Shown one piece after another: positions 33,858 through 43,230 of a DNA stretch of 64,000 nt. Within the stretch, counting starts at the first letter, position 1; each line of letters starts with the position of its first letter. The notes beneath the pieces were generated by a model. It did not search any database, had not been told where the DNA came from, and saw only the letters and a program-made list of their open reading frames with translations. The translations under genes and the position numbers were made by a program. Origin of the DNA: Calocera cornea HHB12733 (lineage: Eukaryota; Basidiomycota; Dacrymycetes; Dacrymycetales; Dacrymycetaceae); contig KV423920.1 in assembly GCA_001632435.1 (NCBI GenBank), positions 1 through 64,000 of the forward strand, read 5' to 3'.

Positions 33858-35026
33858 CTACTGCGACTTCTTCACCCCCGCCGGCTGCCGTCTCCCCCCC
33901 GCCCCCGCCCCCGCCCCAGCAGCAGCACTACCAGCAGCAGCAGCAGGCTTCTCCCCCCCTCCCCCTCCCCCTCCCGGCCCGGACGCGGGAACACCAACGG
34001 GCGCAGGCACGGCCATGCCCGCTGTCCTGTTCATCAGGAGCGCTAGAGTGCAGTGTCAGTGAGGTCCTGGAAGGGAGGAGGGGTGGGACGGAAGTGCGGA
34101 ATGCGCGGGAGGCGGATGGAAGGCAGGAAGGAAGGAGGGAGGGAGGGAGGGAGGGACGGAGGGAGGGACGGAGGGAAGAGACGTACAGACGATCTCGCGC
34201 ACGAGCGATTCGGAGAGCTTGAGCACTCGGCGGCAGGCGAACTGCCACATGCCGCAGCTGACGCTTCCTACGGAACCCGGCGCGGAGAGTTAGCGCTCGC
34301 TCGCTTGAGGGGGGGGGGGATGGCTGGCGCGGCTATGCCTGTGCTTGGGGAGAGGGGCGCTCGGATCCCGTATCCCGTATCCCGCACCAGCTGCAGGAGG
34401 AGGAGGAGGAGCAGCCGCCGCTCGCCCCCCCAGAGCCCAGAAACAGCAACCCGACTGCACTGCACTCACCAGCAGGCGCGAACGGCAAGCTTAGCCACCA
34501 GGCGATGGGCCCGAGCCAGCCGGGGGGCAGGTAGAAGACGGGGGCGGCGCGGTAGTACCATACCAGGGCCCACTGGGCGCCGGACGTGAGGAGGAAGAGG
34601 AGGGCCTTGAACCGGAGGGAGAAGGCGCTGCGGGCGGAGGAGAGTTGGGCGTCTGCGGAGGGGAAGGGGGGGGGGTCAGTGGCGGGAGCAGGGGAGGGCG
34701 GGGACGCACTGAGTTTGTCCAGGTCGGCCAGGCCCTTGTCGACCCGCCTGCGCAGCCGCGCCCACTTTGCAAACTCGTCCTGGGCACTCGTCCGCGCCAG
34801 CTCCTGCTTCTCCCTGAACACGTCTCGCTTCAGCGCGCGCTGCTGCCGGGCCGGGCCGGAGATGAGGAGGCGGGAGTAGAGGGCGAAGGCCTGGAGTGGG
34901 TTCGGTGTGAGGAGGATAGGGGGGGAGCGGGGGACGCACCCAGTCCTCGAGCAGGCTCTTTCCTACCCAGTCGATGAGCTGGGTCAGCAGCACCAGGAGG
35001 AATATCGTCAGTGCGAGCGAGGCCAT
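33858..35026 (-). CDS. GET1: GET complex subunit GET1 (WRB/CHD5-like)
   Basis: Five exons (35026-34940, 34890-34710, 34652-34470, 34267-34187, 34042-33858) give 238 aa. An N-terminal membrane helix (LALTIFLLVLLTQLIDWVG) is followed by a basic coiled coil (RQQRALKRDVFREKQELART, then FAKWARLRRRVDKGLADLDK). Two more helices follow around FKALLFLLTSGAQWALVWYY and the GWLGPIAWWLSLPFAPAG/SVSCGMWQFACRRVL block. This is the layout of GET1, which with GET2 forms the ER receptor that receives tail-anchored proteins from GET3. The last exon adds an unusual Gly/Ala/Pro-rich tail ending KKSQ, longer than in yeast. It is divergent from the mL38 gene with 257 bp between starts. Confidence 0.85.
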
Positions 35027-35283
35027 CCTTCCCTTTGTGGTATGCAGCAGTGCCGGGGTGAGCGTCTGTCTGTCCGTCTGTCCGTGCACTGTGCACTGTG
35101 CAGGCGCGCAACGTCCCGCGGAACCGGAATTGGGTGGTGACTGCATTGGGAAAGTGAAGACCCTGGCTGGGCCCACCTCACTTTTCTGTGCGCGATTGAA
35201 CGCCCCGCTCGTCCCCTGCACTGACGTCGTTGGCGCTCGTATCTTGTCCCTTCCTGGGCTCGCGCTCGTTGCGGATCACGAGC

Positions 35284-37019
35284 ATGCCCATCCCCGTCCC
35301 CGCCGTGCACCGCGCAGTGCGCTCCCTCTGCGCTCGCACACTGCTCAGCCGGCCGTACGCTACCAACCACTCCACACCCTCCCCCCCCTCCGCCCCCACC
35401 CCGACCCCGACCCCGACCCCGCCGGAGGAATACACGCCCCCGCTCCCCCCCGGCCAGCTCGACATCTACGACCTCTCCCTCGCCCTCCTCGCCCGGGACA
35501 AGCAGGCCAAGCTCGCCCTCCTCGCCCACCTGCGCGCCGCCCTGCCCGCCCTGCCCGACGGCGGCGAGGAGCACACAAAGACGACGGCGAGGATAAGGAA
35601 GCTCGAGATCGACGCGGAGATCAACGATCCGGCGGTCAGGTGGACGTTCAGGCAGGGCAAGGGTGCGTTCTCTCCCTGCTTGCTGCTGCTGCTGCTGCTG
35701 CTGCTGGGAAGGAGGGCTGACGCGCGGTGTGGTTGATGCAGGCGACCTGGCTCTGCCGATCTACAGACACCTCACAGAGCATAAATGGAGGCACGAAGGC
35801 GCGCTCGACCTCCTCGTACGTCCCTCCCCCGTCCCGTTGCGTTGCGCTGCACCCGTCATCGGCGGTCCTGATTGTCCCCCCCCCCCCGCAGATGGAGACC
35901 CTCTGGCAGATGAACGTCATCCCCGACCTGCTCCCTTGGGTCGACCCGACAGTGGACATGCGCCTTCGCTTCCCCGCCCCGCCCGGACAAGCCAGCCAAG
36001 CAACCCAGCCAGCCGAAAGCAGCGAAACCCGCGAGTCCAGCCCGCCAGAGCCAGTAAAGCCCGGGACGTTCCTCCTCCCCTCCCAGGTGCGTTCTCTTCT
36101 CGGCTCGCTCGGCTGGGCGCCGCCTTGCCGTTTGGGGAAAGGGACATGCTGACTGACGTGCGGCGCGCGCTGCGTAGACTACTGAGCCGCCACTCGTGGA
36201 GGTCACAGCGTTCCACGAGGAGGAGCGGTGGTACACGCTTGTGATGGTTGACCCTGGTCCGTCCTTCTCCTCCCCTCCCTCCTCCCTCCTCCCAGCGCAC
36301 TGCACATGCGCCCCCCCGACCCATCCCACCCGCTAACCCACCCCCGCAGACGTGCCCAACCCCGCCACCCAGTCATACACGACCTTCCTGCACTGGCTAG
36401 TGCCGAACATCAGCTTCACCTGCCTGACCCGCTCGCCGCTGCCCCTCCCGCCCGCCCTCCTCCCCTGGATCCCCCCGCACCCCCAATCCGGCGGCCCCTA
36501 CCACCGCTACAGCACCTTCCTCCTCCCGCAGCGCGGCCCGCTCCCGGCGGGGGCAATGAAAGCCCCGCTCCGGCGCGGCTTCTCCCTGCGCGAGTTCGTC
36601 CTCGCCCACGACCTCACCGGCGCACCCGCCGTCCCAGGTGCACCGAAGCGCGAGCTGATAGGGGCGCACAAGGGGAACAGGAAGGGCCCCAAGGTGCAGG
36701 TCAACACGGGCGCCGAGGTGGGCGGCGGGGGCGCACACATGTTCCGCGAGAAATGGGACGAGTCAGTCGGGCCGATACATCACGCCGTCTTTGGTGAGTC
36801 TCGGCCTTGCTTCCACCTCTTCATCCGCTTCGGCCCATGCCGTCTTCCCCGGGAGCGGGCAGCGGAAGACGGAGGATGGGCTGTGGGCCGTGGGAACGCG
36901 TATGGGACAGCGCTGACAACGAACGACCTCTAGGCACATCAGAGCTCAAGTACGGCAAGCCCAAGAGGCCCGATCTGTACCTCGACGAGGCGGGCAGCAA
37001 GCCGAAGCGGTACTATTGA
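35284..37019 (+). CDS. Mitochondrial large-subunit ribosomal protein mL38 (PEBP fold)
   Basis: Six exons (35284-35662, 35742-35815, 35892-36086, 36178-36256, 36350-36793, 36934-37019) give 418 aa. The Arg/Ser-rich, acid-free N-terminus (VHRAVRSLCARTLLSRPYAT) fits a mitochondrial presequence. A helical region follows (IYDLSLALLARDKQAKLALL), then WTFRQGKGDLALPIYRHLTE and METLWQMNVIPDLLP. The PEBP-like core has YTLVMVDPDVPNPATQSYTT and FLHWLVPNI, and the end is PKRPDLYLDEAGSKPKRYY. Yeast calls the ortholog MRPL35. The protein is structural in the mitoribosome, and the PEBP fold there is not thought to act as a kinase inhibitor. A CTG repeat sits in intron 1. Confidence 0.88.
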
Positions 37020-37395
37020 GCGGGCCGCCCGTCAGGTCCGGTACGGGCCGGGCCGGGCCAGTATCCCAGTACAGTACAGGAGGTGTAGAAGCCCAGCCGT
37101 TAGCGCACAGTAATCAATGTCGTCGACCTTCCCATGCTCTGGGCTCTGCCTGCCTTGGGCGTGCATGCCCGCTGGCCGTGTGTATGTGTGTGTGCAGCTG
37201 GACTGGACATGGGTGTACTTGACACTTGCTGCGATCGCCCGCGTGAGAAGACGGGATTTGGATTCGGATTCGGATTCGGATTGCATTGCACGACATGGTT
37301 CTAAGACATTGATATGCGTCTACGGATATTCGACTCGTCCCCATCACTCCAACCCAGACGGCCCCTCCGCACTGCCCACACCGCCCCACACCCGC

Positions 37396-39080
37396 TCAAT
37401 CCCCCCTCTTCCGCTCCACCCTCCCCTCGCACTTCTTCGGGAGCCACCTGAGCAGCACGAGATACCCCAGCGCGACGGCGATGACGAGGACCCAGGCGAG
37501 GTGTCCCCGGAGCAGCTGGTACCGCACGCCCACCGCGTACAGGCTCGTGATCGCCGCCGGGCCGACGGCGCGGATCGCGCACGAGAGGGAGAGGGCGATG
37601 CCGTTCAGCGTGCCGAGGGCGAGGGGCGAGGGCGAGATGTCGTTTATCACTAGCTGGACGGCGGCTGCGAGAGCGAGAGCGAGACGATGCTGCTGTTAGA
37701 GAGGGCACGGAGCAGGGAGGGACATGGACGCACTGAACGACATGCTCACGCTGCTGCTCCAGATCGCCGTGATCGGCAGCAGCACCCAGAACGCCGTGCC
37801 CTTGCCCGCGCGGAGCAGCTCGTTCAGTGCCGGGAGGGCCACGAGCCCGATCGGCCGTGCGAGCGCCGTGATGCGCAGCACGTTTCCCGTGCCGATCCTG
37901 TGCTGCAGGGGGGGGAAGACGAGGAGGATCCAGAATGCCTGGCCTGCGCCGCCCGCGGCGAGGTAGAGCGAGATCTGGGGCGCGGAGAAGGACCAGCCGC
38001 CGAGCGCTATGGGCGTGTACGCGAAGAGCGGCAGCAGCGCCGTGAACGTTACGCTGATGAGCATCACGTATTCGAAGATTAGCAGGGCGGGGATGACCCC
38101 GGGCGTCGTGAGGAGCTCGCGCGCGCTCGGGGGCTTGGCCGCGGTCGCGGACTTGTCTTTGTGTGATACGCCGGTCTGCCGAGTGTTACTACTGGTGTTG
38201 AGCGGCAGACAGGAACGGGGAGCGCACCTCCTTCAGCCAAAGCGCATTGGCCAAACACGACAGTGCCGTACACGCGCCGCTGACGATACATGGCGCGAGG
38301 TACGGGTACTTCTCGAGCACCCACACCCCGCCGAACACGCTCGGGTACTGCGTCGCGGGCTTGGAGAGCGCGCCGCCGATGATGGGGCCGATGAAGATGC
38401 CGAGGTTGCCGGCGAACATGAAGAAGCTGAAGGCGCGCGCTTGGTTGCGCGCCGTGGAGTTCTCCGATATCATCGTTCGGACTGTGCTGCATAGAGTGTG
38501 TTGGTGGGAGGGAAGGAGACAGGGAGAGAAGGACGTACACAAGCGTGCCGGAGAAGATCCCCGCAATGCTCCGGAGGGCGATCATCTGCCAGACGTTCCC
38601 CGCCAGGCCGAAAGCCACGCTCCCCACTGCGACGCCCGCCAAGCTGACGACCAGCACTGGCTTCCTCCCCCAGCGATCCGCGGCCCTGCCCCAGAAGAGC
38701 ATGCTCACGGTCTGCATGAGGGAGAAGACGGACTCGATCCAGCCGGACCAGTATCCGACGGACTCGGTCGGGATCCCGCCTAGGTCGTGGATCATCTCGT
38801 TTACAAAGGGGAAGATGGAGAAGAAGGCGATGGGCTCGACGAAGCGCGCTAGGCAGAGGAGGAAGATCTGGGTGCGCGGGAGGGGGCGGTCGAGCGGGTC
38901 GGGGTCATCTGCCGGCTTGGGAGGGCCATCGGTCGGGGAGGGCGGGGACGTGGGGTACGCGGTGGTGCTAGGCGAGGGCGGCTCGACGACGAGCTCGGTG
39001 CTCGGCTTGTGCGCACTGTCGCGCGCGGCGATGAGCGGCGTGGACTCGGTGATGGGCTCCTCGGCCGTAGCGGTCGCCAT
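37396..39080 (-). CDS. MFS transporter (DHA1, ZIF1-like)
   Basis: Four exons (39080-38539, 38486-38228, 38175-37734, 37664-37396) give 503 aa. A 70-residue Pro/Ser-rich cytosolic N-terminus precedes twelve hydrophobic segments. The first starts at TQIFLLCLARFVEPIAFFSI and is followed by MFS motif A as GRAADRWGRKPVLV. Helices 4-6 are in exon 2 (FSFFMFAGNLGIFIGPIIGG) and the C-terminal bundle is in exons 3-4. The sequence resembles the fungal relatives of plant ZINC-INDUCED FACILITATOR-like proteins, drug:proton antiporters; the substrate is unknown. A decayed partial copy lies at 42437-42957. Confidence 0.85.
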
Positions 39081-39340
39081 TTTCGCTGGTTCCTAGTACG
39101 GCGGAGAGCAGCTCGCGGCCGGAGCAGAGGTATGAGCAGTGGTGGAGAGGAGCAGGAATGCAGAATGCGTGAGACTGTCGTCGAGGTGTTGCCTAGTATC
39201 CTCCACGGGGAATCCGCCAAGGACCCGGTCGTGCATCTCGGGCCGCGGCCGAATCACCGGCCGTATGCGATACCGTCCACCCCAAACGCCAGTAATATAG
39301 TTCAACCTTGTACTCATTACAGTACTCAGGCAAGCAGGGG

Positions 39341-39490
39341 TTGGGATCCAGACCGTTCTCCAACAAGCACAGAGGGTGATTGCGAGCTGAGCACGTCAGG
39401 TGGGAGGATCGGCCAGGACGGTGATTGGTGGAGCGCCGGCAGGGGGAAGAAGCGCCCGTGGGCGGGGGCAGAAAAGTAGGCCAGGGTCTG
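39341..39490. repeat. Duplicated intergenic block, copy A
   Basis: Shares TTGGGATCCAGACCG, a GTGGGAGGATC segment and an AAGCGCCCG...GGGGGCA segment in the same order and spacing with 43002-43135, which lies just upstream of the intact UTP18. It therefore represents the former UTP18 upstream region of the relic that follows. Confidence 0.8.
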
Positions 39491-39586
39491 TGGCTGGAGA
39501 TGAGAGCGACTGGAACAGGACTGCAGCGGCTTGTCTATGATTACCCACTGGTGCTAGGCGACTGAACATGGATATCTCGAGCTGCT

Positions 39587-41055
39587 ACGCTGAGATCTAC
39601 TGAACGACTGTGCAGCTCTTCGCCCATCCCTGCCGGATTGCCCGCGGCGGCCATAGCGAGCGAGACCTCACTCTAGCTTCGTCGACCTTGGCATGGTCAG
39701 TGTTCGACTCGGAGAGGACATGCGGAACTCAACTTGTTGAATGCCTCGTCATTCAAACCTAGGTTTTACAGAGTGACATCCTTCATTGATTCGACGGTTC
39801 TATGTCGACTTCGGGGAGGCGGGAGGACTAACCCTTCTGCTGTGCTGTGCTTGCCTCATCTACGAAAAACAGCTGCTAGGCATCAGCACTACGATATGTG
39901 GAACAAGGGGAGAAGGACACATCTGCATCCGCCAGATGCTCGAGCAGCAGATGTGTGCATCCTGGACTGTCGGACTGGGATGGGGTGGGGGGAGGCAGGC
40001 AGCTGATGGGGAGAATGGGGCTCAATGCTGGTGTGAAAGTGCTCGCCCGGGCGCCAGGGGTCAAGGGACTGTTTGCGCTAGCGAAGGTGTACCTTGGTGC
40101 ACAAAGGTGCATCAGGAGATGGAGGGATGACAGCACTTTGCTTGGGTGCATCGGCATCTGGTACTCGCTGAGCTGGGATGCTGAGTGGCTTGCGTTGGGC
40201 CTAAGCGTGACTGTGATGAGCCTATACGCCGCCTCAGTGCTGCATGCTCTTCAGGTCTGCCTGCCCCTCATTACCCTGGGATGCCTGTGCTGATGATTGC
40301 CACAGATCATTATTCACTTCCCTCTCACACTTGGCTCAGTATATGAACCCAATGACTTCTGCTGAGTCGGAAGCAGCAAAGGTTGTCGAACTCGTACTTA
40401 AGTGTATTTAGAAGATGGCTCGCTCAATGGTGAGGTACGGCAAGCTTGAGCAGGGCAACCCTGTGCTGGTCAAGAAGTCTCTGAACCTAATGGTGCGGAT
40501 CATGGTGCCACTGTTTTATCATAGCATGGAGAATGTGTGCTTTGTGTTGAAGGAGCGGGAGGGCCAGCAGAGGCGGAGGATGGTGCGTACTTTGCTTTGC
40601 AGCATTGAGTTGATTGGGATTGACAATGTGCAGATACACATGCCGAGCGACATTGTTTTCTACAACAGCGGCTGATGTCGGCACACCGCTTGGGCACATC
40701 ACAACTGTCGACTTCTCCACAGACAGCAAGCATACTACAATTGCAATTTCAATTATGATTGCAAACAGCAAGGGGATGGCACTGCTTAGTATAACGTGGG
40801 GGATCAGAGACCGGGTCAGATCAGGGACCGGGTCACTCACCTATTTTTTGCTCTTTCCCTAATTTTGAACCTCTCCAGCGCGTGGGACCGTATCCAGTTC
40901 ACCGTGTGTCAATGCGAATTCAGGAAATATGATGTTTTGGTTGAGTTGCAGCACGCCTAAGTTCACCAGAAAGGGAGAACTGAATAGGATGACCCGGTCC
41001 CTGATATGACCCGGTCTCTGATCTCCCACGTTACCAGTGTTCACATTGTCCACAT
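39587..41055 (+). pseudogene. Decayed UTP18 copy, interrupted by a MITE
   Basis: Colinear matches to UTP18 are visible: AGCTCTTCGCCCATCCCTGCC (39617) against the start of the gene, 39960-40250 against the WD-repeat part at 44655-44940, 40435-40580 against 44945-45085, and 40625-40795 against the last exon. About 1 kb of the middle is missing and there are frame breaks. Differences are mostly CpG to TpG or CpA: GCGGGCGTGAAAGCGCTCGC in the gene reads GCTGGTGTGAAAGTGCTCGC here. The 3' end is split by the 238-bp MITE at 40794-41031, after which the match resumes with CCAG. Confidence 0.88.
40794..41031. mobile_element. 238-bp MITE with 42-bp terminal inverted repeats, TA target
   Basis: Ends start ACGTGGGGGATCAGAGACCG and ACGTGGGAGATCAGAGACCG (right end read inward), with about 40 of 42 bases paired. 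Each terminus holds two near-copies of GATCAGRGACCGGGTCA in tandem. TA flanks both sides (40792-40793 and 41032-41033), as for Tc1/mariner-type elements. The interior has no coding capacity. Removal of the element with one TA restores a sequence colinear with UTP18 around 45290-45300. Confidence 0.9.
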
Positions 41056-41418
41056 TTCGCCTCCGTATGTGCATTTTGACCTGGTTCATAATTGATTATA
41101 TGTTTGATATTGCAGGCGCTTAGGGCTCTCTGCGCCCCAGCACTCTGGCCTACGTAAATCCACATTGGACCGCAATGTTCCATGCAACATTGCACTTTGG
41201 CCTGCAACATCCTGCATGAGCCTCCAGGTGTACGGCCTAAGACACGCAACAACAGCAAACTCATTGTTGTCACTTTGCAACTCCGACTTGTCATGCGCGG
41301 GCTTGCAAACATTTGTTAGGTAGCATTTTATTAATCAACCAATTCATGTATTCCTCTGATCCCTTTCCCGTCCTTACATGCACAGCTTATGTGCATGTAT
41401 TGAGATTGTCCTGCAATC

Positions 41419-41955
41419 TCAATCCTCCTCACCATCCTCTCCCACCTCATCATCACCCTCATAACCTTCCTCCTCACTGCCATTGCCATTGTCATTGTTG
41501 TTCTCCTCCTTCTCCTCTGCCCCCTCTGCCCCATCCTCTCCATCCTCTCTAGGCTCAAGCCCACTCTCTTCCTCTCCAACAATCAATGGTGAGCCAATAT
41601 GGCAATCCGAGATATCGACATCACTATTGGAGGCTGAGGTGGTGGACTTGGTGAGGTTCCCAAGCATATTGGCAATTGCACTGGCCATAGCTTGATGGTT
41701 GTCAGTAGATGCATAGGCCAATGGAAAGTGGTGATGCTCACCAGCGGAGAGAGTAGGAACTGTGGGAGGTGAACCACTGGGAGAGCTAGAGTTGATCTAC
41801 AATAATCAATCAGTTTCTGAAGTATCGGCCTATATACAGACATTCCGGAAGGTATCACCGTAGATAGGTGTCTTCCGCAACATACAGGTACATATAAGAA
41901 GAAGTATGTAGCTTACCGTTTTATTAAAGGTGGAGCAGTCATTTGGGTTGGACAT
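41419..41955 (-). CDS. Small acidic hypothetical protein
   Basis: Exons 41955-41917 and 41796-41419 give 138 aa, starting MSNPNDCSTFNKT and ending in a long Glu/Asp/Gly-rich tail. The middle (ASAIANMLGNLTKSTTSASN) is unremarkable. It lies in an AT-richer zone between the two relics of the duplicated MFS-UTP18 pair, so it may be a late insertion. No domain or family recognised. It may not be a real gene; the single in-frame splice and the continuous acidic frame are the only support. Confidence 0.35.
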
Positions 41956-42436
41956 CTTAAGGTTGAGGTTTGAGTGGGGATGATGTGATGGTATTGAGTG
42001 TTGCCGGAGAGGGTAAGACGTTGGTAAAAGGGGTAAGAGCGGTGTATGCAAGCGTAAACGGATGAAAAGACTGCTCTGACAGGACATCCACAGTTGAATA
42101 GAATAGTCAGATCATGTCAGAATATTGAGGTAGAAAAAGCAGTGCACCTGGAGCTCTTTGCTTCTTTTTCGGGACCCTGGTTCACGCTTGTTGCAGCCTT
42201 GTTGCGGCCTTGTTCTACCCTTGTGGTCTCTTATTCTGAGTCTTTGAGCATGGTGATGGTGCACAGAATATTTTGCGCACAGATGAATATGATTTCATAT
42301 CATTCTTCGAACGCATGCCGTGTTTCATACAGACATGCAGAAGTTACATAGAATGTTTCTAAATCGGCCGTTCACCCACACATGTTCCGTGGGCGGAGAG
42401 GACATGCGGGATGCTGGGGGGACTTGGTATTATGGG

Positions 42437-42957
42437 ATATGCCAGTCTGCAAAGTGATCAGGACCAGTGTCAATGTACAGCGCAGGCCACTTGGGGGGGG
42501 GACACACCTCTTTCAACTGCAGCGAATGGGCCAAACACGATAAGACAAGGCCAAGAACGGCCCTGACACAACATACAGCGCCAAATGCGGGTACTCTTTG
42601 AGCACTCGCAACCATCCTAGCTTGCCAGGGTACTGCACTGAGGGACTGTCATGCACTCAGCCAATGATGGGCCCAATGATAGGGCCGACACAGATCCTCA
42701 TTTAGTGGGCGAACATGCAGAAGATGAAGGTGTGCGCTTGGGCCTGAGTGGCATGGAGCTGGGTTTTCGAAGATCCTCGGCATCCACATTGGGACTGTGC
42801 TGTAGATAGAAGGCCAGAGCTTGTGTCGGAGGGTTGGGAATCAAGGTGGGAGAATGCACGAGCAACAAAGGTGCACTGGAGAAGATGCCTTATGGTCTTC
42901 CAGATGATCATCCACTGTGCTCCACACTGCCTGCCAAGCTGCGAGCCGCACTCCAAA
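42437..42957 (-). pseudogene. Decayed MFS transporter fragment
   Basis: Matches the 3' part of exon 1, all of exon 2 and the start of exon 3 of the neighbouring MFS gene (about 38160-38625) in the same orientation. For example, GCGAATGGGCCAAACACGA here matches GCGCATTGGCCAAACACGA, and TGATGGGCCCAATGATAGGG matches TGATGGGGCCGATGAAGATG. CpG sites of the gene mostly read TpG/CpA here. The first 450 bp and the last exons are absent, and stop codons interrupt every frame. Confidence 0.85.
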
Positions 42958-43001
42958 TGAAGAACCCAGCTACTTATCCATTATCCCAGTCCATGGCAGG
43001 T

Positions 43002-43135
43002 ATTGGGATCCAGACCGATATTCAGGTAGCATAGGGAGGACGGAGATAGATTGCAAGCTGCGCACCGGAGGTAGTGGGAGGATCTGGCCAGGGGAAGGAA
43101 GCGCCCGAGCGGGGGCAAAAAGTTAGGACAGGGTT
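43002..43135. repeat. Duplicated intergenic block, copy B (UTP18 upstream region)
   Basis: Pairs with 39341-39490. It lies between the MFS relic and the UTP18 start and probably contains part of the UTP18 promoter. Confidence 0.8.
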
Positions 43136-43230
43136 CACTGGACAGTTGCAAGACGAATTTCAGCAGGACAACGACCTCGTCTGCTACTACTCAAGCACTG
43201 CAAATTGGGCTTGGATATCTGCTTGGGACA

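Noticed and set aside
34130..34180. GGGAGGGA purine tract
   Set aside because: It is the polypyrimidine part of GET1 intron 4 read on the other strand.
39711..42409. Direct repeat GGAGAGGACATGCGG at 39711-39725 and 42395-42409
   Set aside because: Only 15 bp, too short to call a target duplication or recombination junction by itself.
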